Positions 19,913 to 31,004 of a DNA stretch of 64,000 nt are shown here, piece after piece. The DNA lies in assembly GCA_014529385.2 (NCBI GenBank), contig CM043954.1, forward strand, positions 3,146,501-3,210,500, written 5' to 3'. The notes beneath the pieces are model-generated. The model made no database searches. It was given only the letters and a program-made list of their open reading frames with translations, and was not told the origin of the DNA. Position numbers and translations under genes: made by a program. Source of the stretch: Adiantum capillus-veneris (Eukaryota; Streptophyta; Polypodiopsida; Polypodiales; Pteridaceae). Positions within the stretch are counted from its first letter, which is position 1; every line of letters begins with the position of its first letter.

Positions 19913-21769
19913 TTAACCAACTTCCACTAGTTGTATGCAATGCTCATGTTGAGCCTTAGCAAGACTCTTGGTGAGAACATCTGCAGGGTTATCCTGTGTA
20001 TGGATCTTAGTCAAGCTGACTAGACCATCCTCCAATACCTGTCGTATGAAGTGGTACCGCACATCTATGTGTTTGGTACGCGCATGAAACATGGCATTTT
20101 TGGCTAAATAGACAGCACTCTGGCTATCACAACCCAACACGGGTGTATGAGCAGACATACTAAGTTCTTTTGCAAGTCTGCCCAACCAAATGGCCTCTTT
20201 TGAAGCCTCTGTGGCTGAAATATATTCAGCCTCAGTAGTACTCAATGCCACAATTTTTTGTAACCTAGAACACCAAGAGACTGCACCACCAACAATGGCA
20301 AATACATATCCACTGGTAGATTTCCTGGTATCCATGTCAACTGCCATGTCTGCATCACAATATCCCTGCAACTTTAAGTCACTTTTGCCATAACAGATAC
20401 ACTTTGATTGTGTACCTTTCAAATATCTCAGAATGCATTTGACAGCTTCCCAATGCGCTTTGCCAGGATTCGACATGTATCGACTAACAATTCCCACTGC
20501 ATAAGCAATGTCGGGACGAGTGGCAACCATAGCATACATAAGAGAACCACAAGCTGATGCATAAGGGATTCCCTTCATTGCTTTCAATGTTACCTCATCC
20601 TTTGGGCAATCTGCTTTGCTAAGCTTAGTGTATGGAGGTAAAGGTACTCCAAGAGGCTTAGCATCAGCCATATTAAACCTATTAAGTACTTTTGCAATGT
20701 ACCTTTCTTGAGATAAAAACAACAATTTCAGCTTTCTATCTCTTTTAATACGCATGCCCAAAATATGCTCTGCATCACCCAAATCCTTCATAGCAAATGT
20801 TGAATTTAGCTTACGTTTCAGAGCATCAAGACTAGTCTTATGTTTCCCGGCAAGCAGCATGTCATCAACATAGAGAACAAGTATGATGGGACTACCATCT
20901 TCATCCCTTTTCGTATACAAACAAATGATCTGCATGGCTGTGTTTAAAGCCTTGAGACAGCATAAAAGTGTTAAACTTCTTATACCACTGCCGTGATGAT
21001 TGTCTCAAACCATAAAAAGCCCTTTTAGTTTGCATACAAGTTCCTCACGTGTAGGAACTACAAAACCTTCAGGTTGTTTCATGTATATGTCCTCTTCAAT
21101 GTCACCGTGCAAAAACGCTGTCTTTACATCCATTTGATTCAATTCCAAATCAAGCACCGCAACGAGAGCAAAAAGGACACGTAAAGTTGTAAGCTTTACA
21201 ATGGGAGAAAAGATTTCTTGAAAATCGATTCCTTCTTTCTGTGCATATCTTTTTGCAACCAATCTTGCCTTGTACTTGGGTTTTTCATCCACAATCTTAA
21301 TCTTGTATACCCATTTGTTAGGAAGAGCCTTTCTCCCTTTAGACAATGGCACAAGATCCCAAGTATCATTTGCATACAAGGATATCATTTCCTCTTGCAT
21401 TGCAAGCTCCCACTTACTGCTTGACTCACATGTCTTTGCCTCTTTATACGTAAGAGGCTCTCCCTCATCTGTCAACACAACATGATGCAAAGAGGGCTCA
21501 AAGCGCTGTATCAACCTTCTGACACGAGTAGACCTACATACCCAATGATCTACATTCTCAGGCACAGGTTCTACATCAGGAGGCAACTCATTTTCAGCAT
21601 GCTCATGCTGTTGAAAATCATTTTCAGCCATGACAGGTGGTTGTCCATCCTCATTTAGAGCATCTAAATCATGTCCTACCTCTTTTGGCTCAAGGTTAAC
21701 CTGCTGATTATCAATTTCAGCTTGCGGTAATGCATCCTGAGGCTCTTTTTCAACATCAATAGGTGACAA
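19913..21769 (-). pseudogene. pol: Reverse transcriptase and RNase H of copia-1
   Basis: Two open pieces. 21769-21005 holds the start of RT: WVYKIKIVDEKPKYKARLVAK, the catalytic Asp of QMDVKTAFLHGD and EEDIYMKQPEGFV. A frameshift near 21005-20940 removes the usual LYGLKQ block from frame. 20935-19913 continues with VLYVDDMLLAG (catalytic YVDD), FAMKDLGDAEHILGM, and the RNase H with STSGYVF, TTEAEYISATEA, GCDSQSA and HIDVRYHFIR, ending with DNPADVLTKSL. Catalytic residues are intact, so the breaks are probably recent. Confidence 0.9.
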
Positions 21770-21803
21770 GAGAGGCTGAAATTTGACCGACTTCTTGTCA
21801 GTT

Positions 21804-22438
21804 TCAGAAGATGTTCAACAATTGAGCCTCATTGAACACTACATCTCGGCTGCGTACTACCCTCTTAAACTGAGGCAACCATATCCTCATTTCACCCTCT
21901 TCCCCATAACCTAGGAAGAGTCCTTGGATGGACTTGGTATCTAGCTTTGTCCTCAAGTCATTACGAACATGGACAAAAGCCTCGCAGCCAAACACTCTCA
22001 AATGATCATAAGAGGCAGGTTTGCCAGACCAAACCTCCTCTTGAATGTCATTTTTTAGTGTACTGTTAGGAGAGTGATTGCATACATGAACTGTAGTTTT
22101 CAAAGCCTCTCCCCAAAACCCATGAGGGAGATTAGCCGTGGACAACATGCAACGCACTCTCTCACATAAAGTATGGTTATACCTCTCAGCCACACCATTA
22201 GAAGATGGATTATAAGGGGCTGTCAACTCCCTTTTAATCCCATATTCTTCGCAATAATGCTGAAATTCAGCAGACGTGTACTCCCCCCATTGTCAGATCT
22301 CAGACATTTAAGCTTACTACCCTTTTGCGTGGTCACAAAAGCATGAAACCTCTTAAATGCATTAAATGTCTCACTCTTATTCTTTAACAAATATGCCCAG
22401 CCTTTCCTAGTGCAATCATCAATGAATGTAACAAAGTA
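21804..22438 (-). pseudogene. pol: Integrase catalytic region of copia-1
   Basis: Continues the pol protein leftward after the TGA at 22439. Up to about 22240 it reads as the integrase core in the original frame. After a frameshift, 22226-21804 gives TAPYNPSSNGVAERYNHTL (with the catalytic Glu), LPHGFWGEAL, VFGCEAFVHV and LFLGYGEEGEMRIWLP, the typical end of a copia integrase. Confidence 0.85.
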
Positions 22439-24085
22439 TCATGCACCACCAAAAGACTTAACAGACATTGTACATACATCGGAGTGAATTAAATCAAGAG
22501 CATTAGCTTTGCACGAGACACCAGAAAAATAAGAAGACTGCTTTTGTTTACCATACAAATAGTCATTACAGAAATCTAACTTGGTGCCCTTTACATCAAC
22601 CCTCTTCAAAGAGGAGAGCACATCAAGTCCCTTCTGGCTCATATGGCCAAGTCTTTTGTGCCACAACTCCAAATGAGAAGCAACTTCAGCCATTGCAAGA
22701 AACTTGCCAGGCAAAGCTTTGCTATGTAAATAGTACAATGTACCACTCTTGCATCCCTTGACAATGAGCATTGATCCCTTAAGAAACTTCCATGAACCCC
22801 CAGCAAAAATGGTTGTAGAACCCTGTGCATCCATCTGGCCAACAGACAATAGACTCTTCTTGACGCCTGGTACATACCTAACATCTTTAAGCATAAACTC
22901 TTGGCCATTGTTTAATGCCAAGCGCACAGTGCCCATTCCTTCAATGTCACAAGCATGGTCATGCCCAAGGTAAACCTTGCCATACTTGCCTGCATGATAA
23001 GAAGCAAAACACTCCACAGATGGAGTCACATGAAATGAGGCACCCGAGTCTACTATCCAAGACTGTGTAAGGCCATCATTTGCACTTAGCAATGTACCAA
23101 TGACATCTCTACGTGAGATAAGCACGTCTTCTCCATTTGCTACAACAAAATCTGAGGGGCATGAAGCTGCAACCAAGATCTCTTCACTGTCGGATAACTC
23201 TGTGATAACCACACTAGAGGATGCATTGATAGTCTCCGAATCCTTAGAGGAGGTACTTGTTGATTTTTCCCCTTTCTTATCCTCTGTCTTCTTCTTCTCC
23301 TGTGATTCCTTCTTTCTTTCCTGCTCTTTCTTGAAATACCTGCAATCTGGCTTCTTATGGCCTTTTCTGCCACACTGATAACAAGTCACATCCTTATCCC
23401 TAGACTTGCTTTTGCTCTTGTTTTGAGTCTTGGTACCTGTATTTTGCTTCTGACTTCTACCTCTCGCATTGTAAGCAGAACTGCCACCTTGCCCACCACT
23501 AGATTTGCGTCTAATTTCCTCATTTAAGATGGAGCCTCGCACTCCATCATATGTGAGGTTGGGGCTATTACTCAAAGAAACCACAAGCGTTTCCCAAGAG
23601 TCTGGCAAAGTCATCAATAAAAATATGGCTTTCAACTTGTCTTCAAAAGGTTGAAGCCAAGTATCCTGTAGCTGACTCATAACACTGGTGAAAGCCCTTA
23701 AGTGCTCAGAAGCCGACTTGGCTTCGTCAAGCATCATGTTCACCAGTTTGCGCATCAAATGCACCTGATTCACAGGGGTGGCATTCTCATAAGTGGCCTT
23801 CAACTTATGCCAAATTGCATGTGCACTGTCCAAGCCCTTTATGTCCACCAGAATGTCATCGGTCACAACCATTTTGATATAGGCCTTTGCCCTCTTGTTG
23901 AGCTTGGCCCAATCCTCATCCGGCGTATCCACAGGCTTTACGGCCAAAAGGGCGTCCTCACAATCCTTGAGGAATAAAATCCCTTGCATCCTGTCCTGCC
24001 ATAGGTCGAAACCTGTACTGTCAAATCGCTTGATTTCCATCAAGCTCTTAGCATCAGACGACGAGGAAGTAGAGGCCATTTGCAC
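22439..24085 (-). CDS. gag-pol: Gag, protease and integrase N-terminus of copia-1
   Basis: An uninterrupted 548-codon frame. Residues 20-190 are the UBN2-type Gag domain (FDSTGFDLWQDRMQG, then WHKLKATYE). CYQCGRKGHKKPDC (235-248) is the zinc knuckle. SWIVDSGASFHVTP (343-354) is the protease active site with Asp346. LELWHKRLGHMSQKGL is the pre-integrase motif, followed by the first part of integrase (LDLIHSDV with a catalytic Asp). The frame ends at TGA in GGTGCATGATAC, where the integrase clearly continues with YFVTF, so this is a nonsense mutation of a longer Gag-Pol. Confidence 0.9.
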   Translation of the reverse strand: MQMASTSSSSDAKSLMEIKRFDSTGFDLWQDRMQGILFLKDCEDALLAVKPVDTPDEDWAKLNKRAKAYIKMVVTDDILVDIKGLDSAHAIWHKLKATYENATPVNQVHLMRKLVNMMLDEAKSASEHLRAFTSVMSQLQDTWLQPFEDKLKAIFLLMTLPDSWETLVVSLSNSPNLTYDGVRGSILNEEIRRKSSGGQGGSSAYNARGRSQKQNTGTKTQNKSKSKSRDKDVTCYQCGRKGHKKPDCRYFKKEQERKKESQEKKKTEDKKGEKSTSTSSKDSETINASSSVVITELSDSEEILVAASCPSDFVVANGEDVLISRRDVIGTLLSANDGLTQSWIVDSGASFHVTPSVECFASYHAGKYGKVYLGHDHACDIEGMGTVRLALNNGQEFMLKDVRYVPGVKKSLLSVGQMDAQGSTTIFAGGSWKFLKGSMLIVKGCKSGTLYYLHSKALPGKFLAMAEVASHLELWHKRLGHMSQKGLDVLSSLKRVDVKGTKLDFCNDYLYGKQKQSSYFSGVSCKANALDLIHSDVCTMSVKSFGGA

Positions 24086-24597
24086 GGATAAAAATGCAGC
24101 ATAAAGTGTCTACACAAAATCTGAAAATTTCTAGTGATCACAATGTACCGCACGTTGCATACAATGTGCTGAAAATTTCAGCAATTAACAAGTATCCCCA
24201 ATGCGTACTTGCATAAACCCACAAAAGGCGTACATAAACCTCAATTTGTGTACATAAAAAACAATCCAATTCTGAGTTTTCTGCAAATTTATTGTTTTGG
24301 CGCATCAATTTGCATCAAATGGACCTGTTTTGAGTGGGAAAAGCAAGGGGCATTCACGGGAATCGATTTAAAACACCTGCGTTTTGTTGTTTTGACCTGT
24401 AATTTTTTGGTTTTTACCTGTTTTGACCTAATTTCAGCCTGTTTTAGGCTGTTTTGGGAACCCTAAACACCCTAGGTGACACCGGAAGCAAGGGGCTTCG
24501 CAATGAAAGCGGAAATTTGACGCGAGAGAAGCCTTTCGCCTGCTGTCTAGCCACCTGCGCAAAGCTTCTGAAACCCTAATCTGGCTCTGATACTAGT
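24086..24597 (-). other. Leader and primer-binding site of copia-1
   Basis: About 510 bp between the 5' LTR and the gag start, without genes. The minus-strand primer site next to the LTR reads AGTATCAGAGCCAG, close to TGGTATCAGAGCC. The leader is rich in TTTTGACCTGTTTT-like repeats (24370-24460). Confidence 0.7.
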
Positions 24598-24867
24598 TGA
24601 TGAGTGCGCGGTGGTGTGTGCAAGTGATAGAGCACGCGAAGATGTGCAGGCCTTGAGGTTTGAAGCGGAGGCACTGTGCTGCAGAAGGGAAGCGCTAGCA
24701 GAACGAAGAGGGAGAGAGAGAGAGCTTACGTTTTTGGGGAAAACTCAATAAGTGAGTTTTGGGTTTTTCCACTTTTATTATAAGTGACCTTTAAAAATGT
24801 GTCATATTGAACCTGGACAAAGTATAAAAATGTACAAAAAGGGGTTATTTAGGCCTTTAACCCAACA
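24598..24867 (-). repeat. 5' LTR of copia-1
   Basis: 270 bp, TGATGAGTGC to CCCAACA on the plus strand, followed by the GCATG duplication. Confidence 0.9.
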
Positions 24868-25079
24868 GCATGGTCCGCTCTTAATGAGTGAAAAGAGAAA
24901 CAAGGGGAGGCTGGACAAGCCCTTCTTTCTTGGGTTTCCTGTCACTCTTCAAAAACACGATTAGGACTCGACATGCCCAAGTGGACTTGGGTTACGTGCG
25001 ACCGCAACAAGCAAAAAAAGAAATTTCTTGTGGTTCTTTCCTTGAGTGATATAGAACACTGTCAAAGCTTTGATACCAA
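24868..25079 (-). other. Leader and primer-binding site of element C
   Basis: This is the outer half of the leader of element C beyond the copia-1 insertion. The minus-strand primer site at 25068-25079 reads TTGGTATCAAAGC, one change from the other copies. The leader matches those of A, B, D and F. Confidence 0.8.
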
Positions 25080-27554
25080 TGTAAGGTGCAGCGAAAGTGA
25101 ATGTTGAACTTTGCTCAAGATGAGTGCTCCAAATTGTGCTCAAGGGTTCCTTTTACTTACAGAAGGGAGAGCCTTCCGTTCCTTTAGTGAGAGAGTGCAA
25201 ATGATCACAAACAAAGTGGATAAACACTATGCATGAAGGTACTGAGACTGAGAGATAGAAAGAGAAGAATAGTCAACCCCTCCTCAAAGGGCCCCACTCT
25301 CTATGGCGAGAGAGGTCTATGCTATTGATTGCACAATCCTCGTACAATGGTTTAAATGCAATGGACTTGCCGACGATGTTGACGACGATGATGACGACGA
25401 CGAGACGGGTTGAAATCTTAAAACGCTAGGGGCTTAAATCTGCAATGCTAGGTGCAGTGGAATGATTGTTTGCGCTTTGCTCAAGATGAGTGCTCCAAAT
25501 TGTGCTCAAGGGTTTCTTTTAGTTCTTATGGAAGAGAGAGCCTTCTGTTCTTATGGAAAGTGCTATGATCACAAACAAAGTGAATGGACACTGTGCATGC
25601 AAGTGTATGAGACTGAGAGATAGAGAGAGAAGAGAGATACGACACCAGAGACGTTGTAAAACCCTCCTCCGAAGGCCCCACTCTCGTCGGCGAGAGTGGT
25701 CTACTAATGATTGCACAATCTGGTACAAATGGTATGCACGGACTGATGCAAGTCTAGGCTATGTCGACGATGACGACGGTGATGACGAAGTCGACCTAAG
25801 GGCTGAAATGTGCAATCTTTCTATTGCTGTCCAAAAATGCTATGGGCTGAAATCTGCTAATCTTCTATTCGCTGAATTCTGACTCTGTCGGTGACGATGT
25901 CGATGATGACGATTCGACGACGACGTGCTGAAAACGCAGATGCTGAAATCTGCGTTTTCCGGGCTGAAACTGTAAACCTTGCGGAAACTGACCGTGCGGT
26001 AAGGAACTGCTGCGGGAAGGTGAGATCTGCGAGGTTCGGGACTTGATCTGCGAAGTCTAACTGCTGAAAACTGAAAACGCTGATGGTTCTAGGTCGCGAT
26101 GATGGTTGGGGCTGATCTGCAGCCAAAAACGCTAGGGCTGAATTTTGGTGTTTCTATCGCTGGGATTCTGCAGATGCAAAAACGCTAGGCTGATCTGCTG
26201 TAGTCCCGTCGCTGTGGCTCTGCAAATGCAAAACGCTGGCTGATCTGTGGTGGTCTGATCCAAAAACGCTAGGCTGTTGCTTGGGAGCAAAAACGCTAGG
26301 TCACTTGGGGGGTTCTGCTGAGAAGGTGCATGTTGAGCATGTGCTCCTGCTGCCTCTTCTGCCATTTAGTGCTAACTTGGGTTTGCTTATATATTAACTT
26401 AGCAAAATTGCCCTACCTACTTTTGTTGGGAAGTCACTTAAAAATAATAAGTGAAAATTACCAAAAATAGGAAAATAGGCTAAATGCACTGGAAAATTCC
26501 CCTGACTGAATCTGATGGATTTTGAAGGGAATACTGATGATCATGCTATGTGCAAGCAGAGGATATGCATCTACACTCAGTGACTGGGCATGCACGGTCT
26601 ACGAATAGACTCACAAAAGTGCCAGATCACTGCTAATCTAAAGTGACTGGATTGACTGAACCCTGCTGTGGTGTAGCTTGTCCACGGACACATAGGGTTG
26701 GGATGTGTCACGTGACATGCAAATCTTGTATCTGTTGAATTTTGACTCTATGTTGGTGACGACGGCGATGACGACGCGTTGAAAATGCAGATGCTTAAAT
26801 CTGCTAATAGCGGGTTGAATTTGCAAACGTTGGCTGATCTGATCGTGTGGCGAGGATGTGTTGCGGGAAGGTGAGATCTGCGAGGTTTGGGGGCTGCAGT
26901 ACGGAATCTAAATGCTGAAAACTGGAAACGCTGATGCAATCATGGGTTCTATTGCCGGGAATCTGCAAACGCTAGAGGTAGTCTGCAATCGCAAAAACAC
27001 TGGGCTGATTTGCTGTTTGATGCAAAAACGCTAGGGAGTCTGCTGTGATCTGTTGTCGCCAGGCATCATCTGCAACTGCAAAACGCTGGGCTGATCTGCA
27101 AATGCTGAAAACGTTGGCTGGTCTTTGGTGGCTGAAAACGCTAGGTTGCGTGCCGGGGGGTCTTGCTTGGAAGGTGCATTGTCGAACAGTTGGTCCTTGC
27201 TGCCTCTTCCGCCAGATACTGCTAGCGCTAGCTTTTCTTATATATTGCCCGAGTCAAATTGCCCTACCCAGTTTTCCAACAAAGTCACTTATTAATAATA
27301 AGTGAAAAATGGCTAAAATAGGGAAAATGGATTCTATATGCACTGTAAAATGCTCCTGATGGGTACTGACTGTAGTTTGATGATCATGCTGTGTGCAACC
27401 AAAGGAAATGCAACTACTCTAAATGCCTGGATATGCACGGCCTGCGAACAGACTCACAAAGGTGCCATAACACTTCCTAAGCTGAACTGAATCCTAGTCA
27501 TGAAGTAGCTTGTCCAAACTCCACATGCACATAGGGTTAGATGTGCACGTGACA
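25080..27554 (-). repeat. 5' LTR of element C, split by a solo LTR
   Basis: LTR sequence at 25080-25445 resumes at 26723-27554, interrupted by the solo LTR. On the plus strand it ends GTGCACGTGACA, followed by the ACCTC duplication. A TATA box reads on the minus strand near 27240. Confidence 0.85.
25446..26717 (-). mobile_element. Solo LTR of the A/D/E subfamily inside the element C LTR
   Basis: 1,272 bp from TGCTAGGTGCAG to CACGTGACA on the plus strand, with a perfect TGCAA duplication (25441-25445 and 26718-26722). No internal sequence follows, so it is the product of recombination between the two LTRs of a former element. Its GGGTTGGATGTGTCACGTGACA end marks the subfamily of A, D, E, J and K. 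Confidence 0.9.
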
Positions 27555-28325
27555 ACCTCGACTCCAGAGCCAAGATCGGTTCTGTGTAACTGATCGTATT
27601 TGCAATGAGGTTAGCTTCATTGGAAAAACCATCATCTAAATCATCATCCTTATGAACAATCACATCTTTATCATGCAAATCATCATCCTTGTGAACAATC
27701 ACATTTTGATCATGCAAAACATGTGTGTCGTGCTTTGGAGAAGAAAAGGCTGAGAGAGTCTCCTTCTCTTGTTTCTTTTCAAACTTCGTCTACACATTAG
27801 AAATGAGAGGTAAAGAATGAACAACTGCCTCTCCACGAATGACAATGGGAGTCACTTTTGGCATTGAAAGTGAGAGTATTGTCCATCCAATCAATGAGAG
27901 GATTATGCTCATGAAACCATCGAATGCCTAAAATCATATCACATCCTGAAAAAGGAGACACTACAAATTTTCTGCAGAAGGACGCTTGTTGAACGGTAAA
28001 TAACATCAAGGCACTCTCGTGTAATGAGAGAGTCCATACCGGGAGCGAAGCCCGACACCTCAAGAGATGTCTGACTAATCTCTAGGCGGGCTCTCTCTAC
28101 AAGAGAGGCACTAATCACATCATGCACACTGCTTGAATCAAACAATATGACAACGTTGACCCTTCACATGACCATAACACTTAAAGAGAGACTCATCAAT
28201 GTGTGTGTCAGAAACATACGAAGACTCAGATTGGTTCATTAAAGTGCTTGTGGTAGCTGTTGATGCTTTGGGTTCCTTAGGTGGGGTTGTCTTAGGACAA
28301 GCCACCTTAATGTGACCCTTGAGGT
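27555..28325 (-). pseudogene. Protease and Asp/His-repeat segment of element F
   Basis: Minus strand from 28325, where copia-2 cuts the zinc knuckle: KGHIKVACPK, DESLFKCYGHVKG, then the protease with FDSSSVHDVISASLVERARLEI. The catalytic Gly is replaced by Ser. TVQQASFCRKFVVSPFSGCDMILGIRWF and NTLTFNAKSDS follow, then the repeat HDQNVIVHKDDDLHDKD, VIVHKDDDLDDGF and EANLIANTISYTEPILALESR. The last residues meet the ACCTC site where element C inserted. Several frameshifts separate these pieces. Confidence 0.75.
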
Positions 28326-28602
28326 TGTTGAAGATGATGAAACAGGAAACAGAAGGAAGACAGCAACTCAGAGTAGGAAGAAGATGGAGAAGGAGAAGAC
28401 ACAGAACTTGTGTACGAGATCTCTGTAGTCTCTCTCTCTGTATTGGAATAATAATTTTTACAAACTCAGAGCAACAAAGCTTATATGAAACCCTAAGAGA
28501 TAAGGTGTCCTTTCACACCGGATGTCCAGGGGGAAAAACCCAGTGGGAGAAAAGTGCCCCTGGTGAAGCGCGTATACACACTAACACTACTACATGTCTA
28601 CA
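28326..28602 (-). repeat. 3' LTR of copia-2
   Basis: 277 bp, TGTTGAAGATG to TGTCTACA on the plus strand. Confidence 0.9.
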
Positions 28603-28649
28603 AATCCCCCCTGTAGTGATAGTGTGAATCCGTACAAGGTAGCAGATCA

Positions 28650-29837
28650 TCATGTGTATGAGAGTAAGCCCAAAGCTTTTCGGAAAGCTTCAAACTTTTC
28701 TCGTGATAACGCCTTCGTAAATAGGTCTGCAATGTTATCCTGTGTAGGACAGTAAGTTAGTGTGATCTCCCCTGCATGTAGCCTTGCCCTGATATAGTGG
28801 TAGTGAACCTCTATGTGCTTTGTTCTTGCATGAAATACTGGATTCCTTGCAACTGCCATAGCACTCTGACTGTCAGTGAAAATGGTAGTGGATGCCTGTT
28901 GACACTCACAAAGATCTGCCAATAACCTGCGTATCCATACACAATCAACTGTTGCCGTGAAAGCTGCCCTGTACTCAGCTTCACAAGTTGATGTAGCCAC
29001 TGTGGGTTGCTTCTTGCTTAGCCAAGATATACATGCATTTCCCAAGAAAAAACAATTGCCACTTGTGGAATGTCGTGTGTCAAAATCACCAGCCCAATCT
29101 GAATCGCTGTAACCAAGAAGCTGCATAGAACTGTGCTTTCCATACATATCCCCCCTTGGAAAGAACATGGCAAGATTAGGGGTACCTGAAAGGTAACGAA
29201 GTATGCGCTTCACAGCCTGCCAATGATGCATACCTGAGCTGTGCATAAATCTGCTTGCTTGTGAAACCCCAAATTGAATGTCTGGACGAGTGTTGCCTGC
29301 CAAATATATCAAGCAACCAACGGCTGCTGCATAAGTATGTACATCAAAAGTTTCTCCAGCATCATGCATGCTCAACTTTGATCCAGTTTCTACGGGTGTA
29401 GAGATTGGCTTACAATTTTGCATACCAAACTTGTCCAAAATTTTATGCAAATATTTTGCCTGCAACATGTATATGCCATCCTCTGATTGCACAAACTGAA
29501 TACCCAAGTAATAATGTAGCAAACCAAGATCAGACATCTCAAAGGTTTTTCTCAAAGCATCTTTAAACGCTTCAATTTCATTTGTATTATTGCCTGTAAG
29601 AAGCATATCATCCACATAAAGTGTTAGCATAATGAGAACTCCATCTCTCTTTTTGACATACAAAGTACTTTCTGTTGGACTATTCTGAAATCCCTGGCCA
29701 ATCAAATAAGTATGTATCTTCTCATACCATGCTCTTGGAGCCTGTTTGAGACCATACAAAGCTTTACGCAATCTACATACCTTTTTCTCTTGACCTTTTA
29801 CAACAAAACCACTTGGTTGACTTACATAAACTTCTTC
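28650..29837 (-). pseudogene. pol: Second half of RT and RNase H of copia-2
   Basis: After a TAG stop at 29838 the RT continues with EEVYVSQPSGFVVKG, KALYGLKQAPRAWYEKI, VLIMLTLYVDDMLLTG (catalytic YVDD) and SDLGLLHYYLGIQF. RNase H follows with STSGNCFFLG, SWLSKKQPTVATSTCEAEY, FTDSQSAM and HIEVHYHYIR, ending in DNIADLFTKAL. From 29771 to 28650 it is open for 373 codons. All catalytic residues seen are intact. Confidence 0.9.
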
Positions 29838-30992
29838 CTACAAATCACCATTCAAAAAAGCAGTTTTGATATCCAACTGATGCACTTTCCAACCATGATG
29901 AGCAGCAATTGCAACTAGTGATCTAACTGTGGACGCACGAGAAGTAGGAGCAAAGGTTTCATCATAATCTATGCCTTTCTGTTGCGCATAGCCTTTTGCC
30001 ACAAGCCTTGCTTTGTACCTGTCAACAGTACCATCTTGTTTCCTTTTTACCTTAAAAACCCACTTTGTACCAATAGGCTTTTTACCTGTAGGCAAGTCCA
30101 CTAGATCCCATGTATGATTCTTATGAATAGAATCAATTTCTTGCTGCATAGCATTTTTCCACTGAACACACTCTAAAGCTTGTTCAAATGAATCAGGCTC
30201 ATCTGCATCACAAAGAGTGCTAAAGCAAGCCAAATCTACTTGCTCTTTGCCAAAAGTAGTACCAGCACGTGTTTTTCGTGGCAACGGTGCATCCAACTTG
30301 CTATCCTGCAAAGTTTTCTGAACCCATTTAGGCAAGGTTCTTTCTTCCCTGATAACTTCTTGCTCTTCACGCACAATTTCCTCTACATCATGAGGTGTCA
30401 CATGCTGATCAAAAGATTGATCAAGATTATCAACCTGTTGTGATTCTTGATTCTCCACAAAAGAAGGAAGCAAACCTTCAAATACATCATGTGTCTGCAT
30501 ATGAGGTACATCAAAAGCAACCATAGGTTGAGCAGTAGTTTCTGCAAAAATTACATCACGACTTTCAAAAATCTTGTTTGTAGCAGGATTGTAAAGTCTA
30601 TAACCTTTACTTCCACTACTGTACCCCACAAATATACATTTGATTGCCTTATCATCAAGCTTCCCACGTAACTGCTGAGGGATGTGAGCATAAGCAAGAC
30701 AACCAAAAACACGAAGATAACTGACTGAAGGTTTTTTGTCATACCAAGCTTCATATGCAGTAATGGTCTTCAAGGCACGAGTAGGACACCTGTTCAAAAC
30801 ATGTACTGCACAAGCAACTGCCTCCATCCATAGCTTATGAGGCAAACTCTTAGCCTTGAGCATACATCTAGCCGTCTCCATTAAAGACCTGTTCTTTCTT
30901 TCTGCAACACCATTCTGTTGTGGTGTGTATGGCATAGTGCATTGGTGTTTAATGCCTTTCTTTCCTAAAAAATCCTTAAATGCACCTGACAT
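29838..30992 (-). CDS. pol: Integrase C-terminal part and first half of RT of copia-2
   Basis: A 384-codon open frame between two nonsense codons. It starts just after the TGA that replaces the residue following LRTD in the integrase motif (normally LR(S/T)DNGGEY), with SGAFKDFLGKKGIKHQC. It carries the catalytic Glu in QQNGVAERKNRSLMETAR, VFGCLAYAHIP and FVGYSSGSKGYRLY, then an acidic linker and the start of RT: WVFKVKRKQDGTVDRYKARL and the catalytic Asp in HQLDIKTAFLNGDL. The TAG after GDL ends it. Confidence 0.9.
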   Translation of the reverse strand: MSGAFKDFLGKKGIKHQCTMPYTPQQNGVAERKNRSLMETARCMLKAKSLPHKLWMEAVACAVHVLNRCPTRALKTITAYEAWYDKKPSVSYLRVFGCLAYAHIPQQLRGKLDDKAIKCIFVGYSSGSKGYRLYNPATNKIFESRDVIFAETTAQPMVAFDVPHMQTHDVFEGLLPSFVENQESQQVDNLDQSFDQHVTPHDVEEIVREEQEVIREERTLPKWVQKTLQDSKLDAPLPRKTRAGTTFGKEQVDLACFSTLCDADEPDSFEQALECVQWKNAMQQEIDSIHKNHTWDLVDLPTGKKPIGTKWVFKVKRKQDGTVDRYKARLVAKGYAQQKGIDYDETFAPTSRASTVRSLVAIAAHHGWKVHQLDIKTAFLNGDL

Positions 30993-31004
30993 GTATTCAC
31001 CTCC

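Larger units (their letters stand above)
19607..24867 (-). mobile_element. Copia-1, Ty1/copia retrotransposon inserted in element C
   Basis: 5,261 bp with LTRs at 19607-19877 and 24598-24867 and a perfect GCATG duplication (19602-19606 and 24868-24872) inside the leader of element C. The primer site next to the right LTR (24580-24597) is a variant of the tRNA-Met site, and the purine tract is at 19878-19890. Domain order gag, protease, integrase, RT, RNase H is that of Ty1/copia; the RT/RNase H wording (KDLGDAEHILGMRI, TKHIDVRYHFIR) resembles the Tork/Tnt1 group. The LTRs differ at roughly ten positions, so insertion was fairly recent. At least two frameshifts and an in-frame stop disable it. 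Confidence 0.95.
16590..27554 (-). mobile_element. Element C, gypsy copy with gag, protease and Asp/His repeat, carrying two nested insertions
   Basis: Minus-strand insertion bounded by the perfect duplication ACCTC (16585-16589 and 27555-27559), located in element F at the LALESR junction. The 5' LTR is 25080-27554 (split by a solo LTR). The interior runs leftward from 25079, is split by copia-1, and continues to 17263. The 3' LTR is truncated, 16590-17262. Without its two passengers C is about 4.4 kb. It encodes gag, zinc knuckle, protease with an intact Asp-Ser-Gly, and the Asp/His repeat, then stops inside the integrase-derived segment (MNEHG). A deletion there removed the tail, purine tract and outer half of the 3' LTR. 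Confidence 0.9.

Noticed and set aside
24209-24466. 85-codon plus-strand Cys/Phe-rich frame
   Set aside because: It is antisense to the copia-1 leader and made of TTTTGACCTG-like repeats.
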